Origin: Lachnospiraceae bacterium
GTDB taxonomy: Bacteria > Bacillota > Clostridia > Lachnospirales > Lachnospiraceae
NCBI GenBank assembly: GCA_900759225.1
Contig: CAAEUM010000179.1
Coordinates: 1-8,274 of the forward strand
Reading direction: 5' to 3'
Length of the DNA stretch: 8,274 nt
The translations under genes and the position numbers were made by a program. Below the pieces are notes generated by a model that was not told the origin of the DNA, made no database searches, and was given only the letters and a program-made list of their open reading frames with translations. Shown here piece after piece: positions 1 to 7,461 of this stretch (within the stretch, counting starts at the first letter, position 1; every line of letters begins with the position of its first letter).

Positions 1-2942
1 AGGCCGGCTTAAACCTTGCCATGGAGTTGGAGGACGCAGGCTTCTTAAAGGAGCATAATGTGCGCCTGATCGGAACAACGGCCCTTACCATTAAAAAGGC
101 TGAGGACAGAGAAATGTTCAAGGAGACCATGGAGAAGATCGGTGAGCCGGTAGCTCCTTCCGACATTGTTGAGGATGTAAAGAAGGGCCTTGAGATTGCA
201 GAAAAGATCGGTTATCCTGTAGTTCTGCGCCCTGCCTACACCCTGGGCGGCTCCGGCGGCGGTATTGCAAAGAATCCGGAACAGTGTGCTGAGATCCTGG
301 AAAACGGCCTTCGCCTTTCCCGCGTGGGACAGGTGCTTGTGGAGCGCTGTATTGCAGGCTGGAAGGAAATCGAGTACGAGGTAATGCGCGACGGAGCCGG
401 AAATGTAATTACAGTCTGCAACATGGAAAACATTGACCCGGTAGGCGTACACACCGGCGACAGTATTGTTGTGGCTCCTTCCCAGACACTGGGTGACAAG
501 GAGTATCAGATGCTCCGTACCTCTGCTTTAAATATTATCAGCGAGCTGGGCATCACAGGCGGCTGCAACGTGCAGTATGCCTTAAATCCCGATAGTTTTG
601 AATACTGCGTTATCGAGGTAAACCCGCGTGTAAGCCGTTCCTCCGCTCTGGCATCTAAGGCTACCGGTTACCCGATCGCAAAGGTAGCGGCAAAGATTGC
701 CCTTGGCTATACCCTGGATGAGATCAAGAACGCGGTAACAAAGAAAACCTACGCAAGCTTTGAGCCAATGCTGGACTACTGCGTTGTAAAGATGCCAAGA
801 CTTCCGTTTGACAAGTTCATCAGCGCAAAGCGCGCTCTGGGAACACAGATGAAGGCAACCGGCGAGGTTATGAGTATCTGCACAAGCTTTGAGGGCGGCC
901 TTATGAAGGCGATCCGTTCCCTGGAGCAGCATGTGGACTGCCTTATGTCCTATGATTTTACAGAGCTGTCTGACTCAGAACTCATTGAAGCCCTGGGACG
1001 CGTGGATGACATGCGCATCTGGAGAATCGCAGAGGCACTGCGCAGGGGTGTTCCCTATGAGCAGATTCACGAGATTACCCGTATTGATGTGTGGTTCATT
1101 GACAAGCTGGCAATCCTTGTGGAGATGGAGCAGGCCTTAAAGGCAGTAGGAGAGAAGAAGGCGGAGCTTACCACAGAGCTTTTAGCTGAGGCAAAGCGCC
1201 TTGAATATCTGGATACAGTGATCGCAAGGCTGACAGGAATCTCTCAGGAGGAGATTAAGAAACAGCGCTATGCCAATGGAATCCGGGCAGCTTATAAGAT
1301 GGTAGACACCTGTGCAGCTGAGTTTGCGGCAGAGACGCCCTACTACTATTCCTGCTTTGGAAGCATCAACGAGGCAGAAAAGACCAGCGGGCGCAAGAAG
1401 GTGCTGGTACTTGGCTCCGGCCCGATCCGCATTGGCCAGGGTATCGAGTTTGATTTCTGCTCTGTTCACAGCACCTGGGCATTCAGCCGGGAGGGCTATG
1501 AAACCATTATCATCAACAACAACCCGGAGACAGTCAGCACCGACTTTGATATTGCAGACAAGCTGTATTTTGAACCGCTGACTGCGGAGGATGTAGAGAG
1601 CATTGTTGATATTGAAAAGCCGGATGGGGCAGTGGTGCAGTTTGGCGGACAGACAGCGATCAAGCTGACAGAAGCCCTGATGAAGATGGGTGTCCCGATT
1701 CTGGGAACGGCTGCGGAGGATGTGGATGCCGCAGAGGACAGGGAGCGTTTTGACGCTATCCTGGAGCAGTGCCAGATTCCAAGGCCTGCAGGCCTTACGG
1801 TATTTACAGCAGAGGAGGCAAAGGAAGCGGCAAACAAGCTGGGCTATCCGGTTTTAGTGCGCCCCTCCTATGTACTGGGCGGCCAGGGTATGCAGATCGC
1901 GATCTGTGACGAGGATATTGATGAGTTTATCGGCATCATCAACCAGATTGCACAGGAGCATCCGATCCTGGTAGATAAATACATTATGGGAAAAGAGATT
2001 GAGGTAGATGCCATCTGCGATGGGACAGATATCCTGATTCCTGGTATTATGCAGCATATTGAGCGTACCGGTATCCATTCCGGAGACAGTATCTCTGTTT
2101 ATCCGGCACAGGATCTGACACAGCACAATGTGGAAACCATTGTTGACTATACAAAGAAGCTGGCAAGGGCCCTTCATGTTAAGGGAATGATCAACATCCA
2201 GTTTATTGTAGACGGGGATAACGTATATATTATTGAAGTAAACCCGCGTTCCTCCCGTACAGTACCTTACATCAGCAAGGTAACGGGAATCCCCATTGTT
2301 CCGCTGGCAACCCAGATCATCTGCGGCCATACCATTAAAGAGCTTGGCTATGATCCTGGTCTGCAGCCTGCGGCTGATTACATTGCCATCAAGATGCCTG
2401 TATTCTCCTTTGAGAAGATCAGGGGCGCAGATATCAGCCTTGGGCCTGAGATGAAGTCCACCGGCGAGTGCCTTGGAATTGCAAAGACCTTTAACGAGGC
2501 TCTTTATAAGGCATTTGAGGGTGCAGGAATCAGGCTTCCGAAGTATAAGAACATGATCATGTCTGTGCGCCATGAGGATCAGGAGGAGGCAGTGGGGATT
2601 GCCCGCCGCTTTGCCGCTGTAGGCTATAAGATTTTTGCTACCAGGGGAACTGCCCGCACCTTAAATAAGAATGGTGTTAAGGCATATGAGATCCGAAAGC
2701 TGGAACAGGAATCACCAAACGTCCTTGATCTGGTACTTGGACATCAGATCGACCTGATCATTGATATCCCGGCTCAGGGGGCAGAGCGCAGCCATGACGG
2801 CTTTATTATCCGCAGAAATGCCATTGAGACCGGTGTCAACGTGCTTACCAGCCTTGACACAGCAGCAGCTCTTGTAACCAGCCTGGAAAACCGGGCAAAA
2901 GAGCTGACACTGATCGATATTGCGACAGTAAAGAATGCATAA
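1..2942 (+). CDS. carB: Carbamoyl-phosphate synthase large subunit, 5' end cut by window
   Basis: This is the ATP-dependent large (synthetase) subunit. With the glutaminase subunit CarA it makes carbamoyl phosphate from bicarbonate, ammonia and two ATP, feeding pyrimidine and arginine synthesis in the cytoplasm. The reading frame is open to the left edge. The ATG at 21 is internal, because AGLNLA before it continues the family's GGQTALN-type region, so about 95 N-terminal residues are missing. Counting from that ATG, the first ATP-grasp half has the LGGSGGG loop (75-81) and EVNPRVSRSSALASK (199-213). An oligomerisation region covers about 300-440. The second half opens with VLGSGPIRIGQGIEFD (463-478) and has FGGQT (541-545), VLGGQG (618-623) and EVNPRSSRT (739-747). 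The C-terminal MGS-like allosteric domain (about 845-960) has TRGT (874-877) and ends in TSLDTAAA. The estimated full length of about 1,070 residues is normal for the family. The gene is intact within the window and ends at a strong terminator. Confidence 0.97.
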   Translation, partial: AGLNLAMELEDAGFLKEHNVRLIGTTALTIKKAEDREMFKETMEKIGEPVAPSDIVEDVKKGLEIAEKIGYPVVLRPAYTLGGSGGGIAKNPEQCAEILENGLRLSRVGQVLVERCIAGWKEIEYEVMRDGAGNVITVCNMENIDPVGVHTGDSIVVAPSQTLGDKEYQMLRTSALNIISELGITGGCNVQYALNPDSFEYCVIEVNPRVSRSSALASKATGYPIAKVAAKIALGYTLDEIKNAVTKKTYASFEPMLDYCVVKMPRLPFDKFISAKRALGTQMKATGEVMSICTSFEGGLMKAIRSLEQHVDCLMSYDFTELSDSELIEALGRVDDMRIWRIAEALRRGVPYEQIHEITRIDVWFIDKLAILVEMEQALKAVGEKKAELTTELLAEAKRLEYLDTVIARLTGISQEEIKKQRYANGIRAAYKMVDTCAAEFAAETPYYYSCFGSINEAEKTSGRKKVLVLGSGPIRIGQGIEFDFCSVHSTWAFSREGYETIIINNNPETVSTDFDIADKLYFEPLTAEDVESIVDIEKPDGAVVQFGGQTAIKLTEALMKMGVPILGTAAEDVDAAEDRERFDAILEQCQIPRPAGLTVFTAEEAKEAANKLGYPVLVRPSYVLGGQGMQIAICDEDIDEFIGIINQIAQEHPILVDKYIMGKEIEVDAICDGTDILIPGIMQHIERTGIHSGDSISVYPAQDLTQHNVETIVDYTKKLARALHVKGMINIQFIVDGDNVYIIEVNPRSSRTVPYISKVTGIPIVPLATQIICGHTIKELGYDPGLQPAADYIAIKMPVFSFEKIRGADISLGPEMKSTGECLGIAKTFNEALYKAFEGAGIRLPKYKNMIMSVRHEDQEEAVGIARRFAAVGYKIFATRGTARTLNKNGVKAYEIRKLEQESPNVLDLVLGHQIDLIIDIPAQGAERSHDGFIIRRNAIETGVNVLTSLDTAAALVTSLENRAKELTLIDIATVKNA

Positions 2943-2953
2943 AAAATAAAAAT

Positions 2954-2996
2954 GAAAGACAGCGCAGAAGGCGAAATGCTTTTTGCGCTGTCTTTT
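2954..2996. terminator. Bidirectional Rho-independent terminator between carB and the S12 hydrolase gene
   Basis: A perfect 12-bp inverted repeat, AAAGACAGCGCA (2955-2966) and TGCGCTGTCTTT (2984-2995), is extended inward by further pairs (2967-2972 with 2978-2983, two of them G-U) to a five-base loop GAAAT. The hairpin is about 18 bp long. A T-rich run follows on the plus strand (TCTTTTCTT), and on the minus strand the tail from 2953 down to 2941 is also nearly all U. It lies 11 bp past the carB stop and 10 bp past the stop of the opposing gene at 3007, so it should end transcription of both convergent genes. Confidence 0.92.
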
Positions 2997-3006
2997 CTTA
3001 TGCTCT

Positions 3007-4593
3007 TCATTTTAAGTTCATCTTCCGCACCCGATACCCGTTCAATTCCAGCCCATCCCCACATTTTGTAAGGTACATGGTGAAATCGGGATTAAAGGAA
3101 AAAATCCACTGGCCGCCCTTTGTGAGATATAAGGGAGCTGTGCCGTAGCGCAGGTGGGAGATAGTAAGTTGTTCGCCCTTCTGCCGGATTTCCAGGGTGC
3201 AGTCTGTCTCTTCCTGATAGAAGCTTCCACAGGGAAGACTTGCTGATGAAGCAGCGGCGGGCACTGCCAGATCAAGACGCAGGGATTTTGAACCAGGGCA
3301 GTATTCAATCCAGCCGTTGTGGAAGCAGATGGTTTCATCCAGACAGCCCACATGAAAGAGGCCGTCTTTTCCGGAAAGCAGGGGGGTATTGCAATACTCC
3401 CGCTTCATATAATAAAGGCCGTCCTTCTGGAAGATTTCCACTGTCAGCGGGTCATGGGGCAGGGAGGTGGTATAAAGCCCGGCGGCAGGCTCAGACAAAG
3501 CAGGTTCGGTCCCGCAGTCCAAGGCCAGCGGCCCTGCTGATGCGCTTTCTCCTGCGATCAGAGCTTCTGGGTCTTCCCCCTCCGGCTTCAGGCCCAGCAC
3601 TGCCTCTGCGATTTTCCTTGCTGCCCTGGATGCCAGATAGGTGTTTGTGTTCCCAAGAAGGATGATCTTAAGCTTCTCCTCAGGAATCCAGAACATATGG
3701 CCCCGGTAGGCTGCATCGGCCCCTCCGTGCTCATAAACAGTCATGCCATGGAAGTGATCGGTCATCATTCCCGCACAGTATTCAATGGAGGTGCCGTCTT
3801 TTAACACAGCCGGTACAAACAGGGTATGCAAAAGCTCAGGGTCAAAGTGAGAAGGATGTTCATATTCATTGAGGACTTTCATTAAATCCCTGGCACAGGT
3901 GTTGACCGCAGTAGGGCCGTAGAGGGAGTAGTTTAAGGGATTGTAAAAATACTGCCCGCTGCCCTCATCCTGATAGGAGTAGGCTAAATGGGGGATTATC
4001 TGGCTGAAGCTCTGGCGTATCAGGGAATGCTCCATTCCGAGAGGCGTGAAAATACGCTGTTTTACAAATTCCGGGAAGCTCATTTTGCTTAAGCGCTCCA
4101 CAATGACAGAAAGCAGATGGAATCCGGTGTTGCTGTAAAGATATCCCTCCTGAGGCGGGAAATTCAGGGATTTCTGCATGCGGACGGTTGTATTGATATC
4201 TTCCATATTAATGGAATCATTGATCTTAATGCCTCTCAGGAATAAAAGCTCCCACTGATCCCGGATTCCGCTTACATTGCTGCAGAGCTGGCGGAGAGTC
4301 ACCGGCTCCTGAAAGGAGATCAGATCACCTGCATAGTTTCGCACATCATCCTCCAGGGAAAGGAGGCCGTCCTGTGCAAGAAGGAGGACAGAGAGGACGG
4401 TAAACTGCTTCGAGATAGAAGCAATATGAAAAATCGTGTCAGTGGTTACAGGTACCTGATGCTCCAGGTTTGCATAGCCGAAGCAGTGCTCATAGATCCT
4501 TTCTTCTCCCCGCTGAACCAGTACCTGTCCGCCGGGGCAGAGGCCATTGTCCCAGCGGGACAGGATCTTTTTTATCTTATGCTCTAAGTCCAT
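3007..4593 (-). CDS. S12 family serine hydrolase, D-aminopeptidase (DAP)-like
   Basis: This is a penicillin-recognising serine hydrolase of the beta-lactamase/DD-peptidase fold, 528 residues, with no signal peptide or membrane segment and therefore probably cytoplasmic. The catalytic triad of motifs is complete: SISK (S59, K62), YSN (Y153, N155) and HGG (289-291). The catalytic domain covers about 1-335. It is followed by a variable linker and two beta-rich segments (about 365-440 and 450-528) like the two C-terminal barrels of Ochrobactrum anthropi D-aminopeptidase. From memory, that enzyme has 520 residues and catalytic S62, K65, Y153 and H287, nearly the same spacing. The LCSNVSGIRDQW stretch (103-114) also resembles it. 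The start is supported by AAGGAG at 4602-4607, 8 bases before ATG. It is last in the leftward gene row, 79 bp after the regulator, with a possible promoter of its own. Family members include esterases and amidases, so the substrate is inferred; S12 membership is near certain. Confidence 0.88.
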   Translation of the reverse strand: MDLEHKIKKILSRWDNGLCPGGQVLVQRGEERIYEHCFGYANLEHQVPVTTDTIFHIASISKQFTVLSVLLLAQDGLLSLEDDVRNYAGDLISFQEPVTLRQLCSNVSGIRDQWELLFLRGIKINDSINMEDINTTVRMQKSLNFPPQEGYLYSNTGFHLLSVIVERLSKMSFPEFVKQRIFTPLGMEHSLIRQSFSQIIPHLAYSYQDEGSGQYFYNPLNYSLYGPTAVNTCARDLMKVLNEYEHPSHFDPELLHTLFVPAVLKDGTSIEYCAGMMTDHFHGMTVYEHGGADAAYRGHMFWIPEEKLKIILLGNTNTYLASRAARKIAEAVLGLKPEGEDPEALIAGESASAGPLALDCGTEPALSEPAAGLYTTSLPHDPLTVEIFQKDGLYYMKREYCNTPLLSGKDGLFHVGCLDETICFHNGWIEYCPGSKSLRLDLAVPAAASSASLPCGSFYQEETDCTLEIRQKGEQLTISHLRYGTAPLYLTKGGQWIFSFNPDFTMYLTKCGDGLELNGYRVRKMNLK

Positions 4594-4619
4594 ATGCGTA
4601 TCTCCTTCTTTCCATCATT

Positions 4620-4647
4620 TTTATAAAATGCCGGCTCATGTTGCAAA
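4620..4647 (-). promoter_or_regulatory. Possible promoter for the S12 hydrolase gene
   Basis: On the minus strand, TTTGCA (4642-4647) is followed after 16 bp by TATAAA (4620-4625). The -10 box matches the sigma-A consensus at five of six bases and the -35 box at four. The predicted transcript would start about 20 bases before the ATG at 4593, just ahead of its ribosome binding site. The 79-bp gap after the regulator contains no convincing terminator, so read-through from the upstream operon is also likely. Confidence 0.35.
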
Positions 4648-4672
4648 ATGTCCGCGTACAGCGTACAAATGT

Positions 4673-5275
4673 TTAGTAGATCAGGCCGGAAAAGTATACG
4701 ATGAAAAGAGCCTCCTCCTGGCCTGTATTCAGATAATTGTGGAGTGTGCCCTGGGGGATATAGAAGCTGTCGCCTTCCTGTACTTCATACACATGGGTTC
4801 CCACATGGGTTTCCAGATTTCCCTTTAAAAGCAGTACACTCTCGTCCATGTTCTGATGTGAGATCATGGTTTCTGTCACCCAGGCACCGGGCTTTAGGGA
4901 AACCAGCAGCCCTGTCATGGAAGGCACCTGGTTGCCTGGAAGGCGGTTGGGGGTGAAGATAGAGTAGTCAGTTGTCTCAATTTCTGGGATTTTCATGGGG
5001 ATCCGCTGGGATTTGCGCAGGATATAGCCCGGTGTATGAGTTTCCTGGGAGGGAGGGTTTTCTGTTAGTACTGAATTTTCGCAATCCCCCATGATCAGCC
5101 ATACCTCAGAGCAGCCAAGGCAGTTTGCGATTTTCCGCAGGGCAGCCAGGGAGGGCTCCTTCTGCCCACGCTCCAGCTGGGAAATATAACCGGTACTGTA
5201 GCCTGTGGCCTCTGCTACCTGCTGCAGGGTATATCCCTTTTTTTTACGTTCTTTGCGAATACGATTGAGATTCAT
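4673..5275 (-). CDS. XRE-family transcriptional regulator with C-terminal cupin domain
   Basis: This is a 200-residue DNA-binding regulator. The N-terminal Cro/C1-type helix-turn-helix occupies about 3-60: LQQVAEATGYSTGYISQLERG (17-37) is the classic two-helix motif, followed by PSLAALRKIANCLG. A polar linker (65-110) leads to a single cupin barrel (about 118-198). The second cupin motif is perfect: G168-x5-P174-x-G176-x2-H179-x3-N183. The first motif is degenerate (H140, E145, G152), so metal binding may be altered or absent. XRE-cupin proteins usually sense a small molecule, often an amino acid or amine, and control the adjacent genes. The gene starts 13 bp after the PatB-type gene with an AGG(TGA) Shine-Dalgarno six bases before the ATG, so the two are surely cotranscribed. 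It is the obvious candidate to act on the palindrome between the divergent promoters, but that is inference. Confidence 0.93.
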   Translation of the reverse strand: MNLNRIRKERKKKGYTLQQVAEATGYSTGYISQLERGQKEPSLAALRKIANCLGCSEVWLIMGDCENSVLTENPPSQETHTPGYILRKSQRIPMKIPEIETTDYSIFTPNRLPGNQVPSMTGLLVSLKPGAWVTETMISHQNMDESVLLLKGNLETHVGTHVYEVQEGDSFYIPQGTLHNYLNTGQEEALFIVYFSGLIY

Positions 5276-5288
5276 AAGTCACCTGCTG

Positions 5289-6485
5289 CTATGACTGTCC
5301 GTTATATGCAGACATATGTCCAGATCTTTTTTCTATGGCAGTGCGGATACGCGACAGTCCCTCCTCCAGCAGGGCCCGCGGGCAGCCTATATTTAAGCGG
5401 ACAAAGCTGCTGGCCTGGCTGCCGAAACGGAAGCCTGGATTTAAGCGTACCTTTGCCTCTTTTTTGAAAAATTCTGTCAGGGCCTCATTTTCAAGCCCCA
5501 GATTTTTGCAGTCAAGCCACATAAGATAGGTACCTTCCGGAGGGCACACATGAATCTGGGGAATAAATTTTTTTATGTAGTCCACAGCAAAATCCCGGTT
5601 TGCTTCCAGGTAAGCGAGAAGCTCTTCAAGCCAGTCCTCCCCTTCATTGTAGGCTGCAGTCAGTGCCGTCATGCCGAAAATATTGTTTCCCAGATCCAGG
5701 GCGTCGTAGAGGGCCATATAGCCGGCTCTTAAGCGGGGGTTGGGGATTACCACATAGGACTGTGACAAGCCTGCAAGGTTAAAGGTCTTGCTTGGGGCGT
5801 AGGCTGTGATGGTGCGGCTTTCCATATCCTCAGACAGGGAGGCAATGGAGATATGTTTGTGGCCGGAATAGATAAAATCAGCGTGGATCTCATCAGAGAT
5901 TACAAGCAGGTCATGACGCTTTGCAATGTCAGCCAGTTTTAAAAGCTCCTCTCTTTTCCAGACGCGTCCGGCCGGGTTGTGTGGATTGCACATCATTAAG
6001 GCTTTGGTGCGGGAATCAATCTGTGCTTCAAGTTTCTCAAAGTCAATGGTGTAGTAGCCATTTTCATCCTTCGCCAGCTGATGGTTGATGATAACGCGGC
6101 CATTTTCCTCAATGGAGCTGTAGAAGGGGCGGTATACAGGGCTCATGAGAAGCACCCGGTCACCGGGGTTGGTGAAGGCAAGGACACTCATGGAAAGAGC
6201 CGGCACAACGCCGGGGCTGAATACAACCCAGTCTTTTTTGATATCCCAGTGATATCGGCGTCCTACCCAGGAGGTAATGGAAGAAAGCAGATCATCCCCG
6301 GGGAAGGTATAGCCGTATACAGGATGGGCCAGGCGCTCAGCCATTGCCTTTTGTATCTGCGGGGCAGCGGCAAAGTCCATGTCAGCCACCCATAAGGGGA
6401 GGATCTCCTCGCTGTCATTGTTATCCCATTTAATACAGTCGGTTCCTTTTCGGTTAATAATCGTATCAAAATCGTAAGAGCTCAT
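5289..6485 (-). CDS. patB: PatB/MalY-type PLP-dependent C-S beta-lyase (aminotransferase class I/II fold)
   Basis: This is a fold-type I PLP enzyme of 398 residues, the usual length for the MalY/PatB group. That group cleaves cystathionine, cysteine and other cysteine S-conjugates to pyruvate, ammonia and a thiol. The N-terminus (FDTIINRKGTDCIKWD, then LPLWVADMDF at 29-38) is typical of the group. Other landmarks are YGYT (57-60), NPHNPAGRVW (167-176, with N170 near the cofactor), SDEIHADF (197-204, with D198 contacting the PLP ring), PSKTFNLAGL (231-240, with Schiff-base K233) and the carboxylate-binding R363 in FVRLNIGCP. There is no signal peptide, so it is cytoplasmic. The ATG is fixed by an in-frame TAA two codons upstream. 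The gene lies 34 bp after dppA. The group is easily annotated simply as aminotransferase; some members also have racemase side activity. The exact substrate cannot be read from the sequence. Confidence 0.92.
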   Translation of the reverse strand: MSSYDFDTIINRKGTDCIKWDNNDSEEILPLWVADMDFAAAPQIQKAMAERLAHPVYGYTFPGDDLLSSITSWVGRRYHWDIKKDWVVFSPGVVPALSMSVLAFTNPGDRVLLMSPVYRPFYSSIEENGRVIINHQLAKDENGYYTIDFEKLEAQIDSRTKALMMCNPHNPAGRVWKREELLKLADIAKRHDLLVISDEIHADFIYSGHKHISIASLSEDMESRTITAYAPSKTFNLAGLSQSYVVIPNPRLRAGYMALYDALDLGNNIFGMTALTAAYNEGEDWLEELLAYLEANRDFAVDYIKKFIPQIHVCPPEGTYLMWLDCKNLGLENEALTEFFKKEAKVRLNPGFRFGSQASSFVRLNIGCPRALLEEGLSRIRTAIEKRSGHMSAYNGQS

Positions 6486-6498
6486 GGTTTATTTAACG

Positions 6499-6504
6499 TC
6501 CTTT
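6499..6504 (-). promoter_or_regulatory. Ribosome binding site of the PatB-type gene, unusually distant
   Basis: AAAGGA on the minus strand lies 13 bases before the ATG at 6485. This is longer than the 7-10 bases seen at the other genes here, and no closer Shine-Dalgarno is present in the A/T-rich spacer. Translation of this gene may therefore be weaker than that of dppA upstream. Confidence 0.55.
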
Positions 6505-6519
6505 CATATCATTATGTGT

Positions 6520-7359
6520 TCACGCAATCCCTGCCAGCGCAGTAATTGCAGAAATAGAACATTCCACCTCCGTCATATTCTGGCAGGTCAGGGAAACCTC
6601 AGTTCCGTTTGCTCTTGTGACAAAGGGCAGCTGAGCGACTCTTTCTGCCATGGAGGTAGCCTTAAACTGGAAGGACAGGGTAATAGGAGCGGTTACCTTA
6701 TACAGAGGGATCGATTTTAGATCGGATTCAAGAACTTTTTTTACTGCATCAATCGTATCCTGGCGCAGCTTCCTCTGGGGAGGGAATTTGGCGGCATAGC
6801 GTGAAAGGCTTTCCTTTGTGGTCACGTATTCCACCCAGGGCATCATTTTCTGATCAATAAGCTGATTTTTCAGGCCGGAGTCACCGATCACAAGGCCTAC
6901 AGGCACACCGTAGTCAGCAGCCAATGCCGCATTGGTGGTGGATTCATTCATGTAAACGCCGTTAATGCGCAGGGCAGCTACCGTTTTTCCGGAAAAGCTG
7001 TGATCCATGTTGGCGAAAGGCTCTCCGGGGCCTGCATGGTAGCCGGATAAAAATACAACGTCATAGCTTTCATCCAGGCAGGACATCATAAAGTGCTTTC
7101 TGGGAGAACCGCTTACAAGACTGATCCGGTCATCCATGGCGGAAAGCTCGTCATAGGACAGGTGGATCCCGTCCCCATGGGAATCCGAAATGGTGATTTC
7201 TTCTACTTCCTCGTTGCGGGAAGAGGCCTGAATGCCCTCAATGATCCAGCGCAGCTGATTGTGAAGGGCGCGGCGGAAGGAAGCAGTTTCTTCCCGTTCC
7301 TGGCTTGGGCAGGTAATGCCTGCCATGCCCTCCATGTCATTGGAAATGTAAATTTTCAT
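6520..7359 (-). CDS. dppA: M55 family zinc D-aminopeptidase, DppA-like
   Basis: This is a 279-residue cytoplasmic metallopeptidase of family M55. The model enzyme, Bacillus subtilis DppA (about 274 residues, forming a decamer), removes N-terminal D-amino acids such as D-Ala from short peptides. The N-terminal SNDMEG (6-11) is the family's SxDxEG motif. The metal-binding and catalytic set is complete: D8, E10, H61 in DSHGDG, H108 in GYHAG, H120 in MDHSFSG and E139 in NEST. These match D8, E10, H60, H104, H115 and E133 of the Bacillus enzyme as I recall them. There is no signal sequence. The start has GGAGG at 7370-7374, ten bases upstream of ATG. It is first in the leftward operon, driven by a near-consensus promoter, and diverges from a peptide-binding protein gene. 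In B. subtilis the equivalent pair, dppA and dppE, belong to a single dipeptide-transport operon. Family assignment is firm; preference for D-Ala peptides is inferred. Confidence 0.95.
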   Translation of the reverse strand: MKIYISNDMEGMAGITCPSQEREETASFRRALHNQLRWIIEGIQASSRNEEVEEITISDSHGDGIHLSYDELSAMDDRISLVSGSPRKHFMMSCLDESYDVVFLSGYHAGPGEPFANMDHSFSGKTVAALRINGVYMNESTTNAALAADYGVPVGLVIGDSGLKNQLIDQKMMPWVEYVTTKESLSRYAAKFPPQRKLRQDTIDAVKKVLESDLKSIPLYKVTAPITLSFQFKATSMAERVAQLPFVTRANGTEVSLTCQNMTEVECSISAITALAGIA

Positions 7360-7369
7360 AACAAACGTA

Positions 7370-7374
7370 CCTCC
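7370..7374 (-). promoter_or_regulatory. Ribosome binding site of dppA
   Basis: GGAGG on the minus strand (CCTCC on plus), ten bases before the ATG at 7359, within an otherwise A/T-rich leader of about 58 bases counted from the predicted transcript start. It fixes the chosen start. Confidence 0.8.
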
Positions 7375-7423
7375 ATAAATTAATCTGAAAAAACAGAAAC
7401 ATTAGTGGAATTTTATGGCTTCT

Positions 7424-7452
7424 ATTATAATGATACAAGAAAACAAAGTCAA
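7424..7452 (-). promoter_or_regulatory. Sigma-A promoter of the dppA operon
   Basis: On the minus strand, TTGACT (7447-7452) and TATAAT (7424-7429) are separated by exactly 17 bp. The -35 box matches consensus at five of six bases and the -10 box at all six. The predicted transcript start is near 7417. The -35 box overlaps the left end of the 14-bp palindrome, so a protein bound there should block this promoter. Confidence 0.85.
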
Positions 7453-7461
7453 TATATTGAC
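7448..7461. promoter_or_regulatory. Palindromic candidate operator shared by the divergent promoters
   Basis: GTCAATATATTGAC is a perfect 14-bp palindrome. Its two ends supply five of the six bases of the -35 boxes of both divergent promoters, leaving only four bases (TATA) between the boxes. This placement would let one dimeric regulator control both directions at once. The XRE-cupin protein encoded in the leftward operon is the only regulator in view. Part of the symmetry arises simply from two TTGAC boxes facing each other, so the operator role is an inference. Confidence 0.5.

Noticed and set aside
1854..2573. A 239-codon open frame antisense to carB
   Set aside because: It lies fully inside the well-conserved second half of carB, has no recognisable domain, and is rich in Cys, His and Leu typical of an antisense shadow.
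1..2942. Internal similarity between the two halves of carB (for example EVNPRVSRS and EVNPRSSRT)
   Set aside because: This is the ancient internal duplication found in all CarB proteins, not a local repeat.
3240..3665. A 141-codon plus-strand frame opposite the S12 gene
   Set aside because: It is antisense to the C-terminal part of a complete gene, has no ribosome binding site and its protein is low-complexity Arg/Pro/Gly-rich.
4652..4667. GCGTACAGCGTAC short tandem repeat after the regulator stop codon
   Set aside because: It is two copies of about six bases with no T-run; it does not form a convincing terminator and may be chance.
7384..7397. Small inverted repeat TCTG-AAAAAA-CAGA in the dppA leader
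   Set aside because: The stem is only four base pairs, too weak for a terminator or attenuator, and no larger leader structure such as a riboswitch could be recognised.
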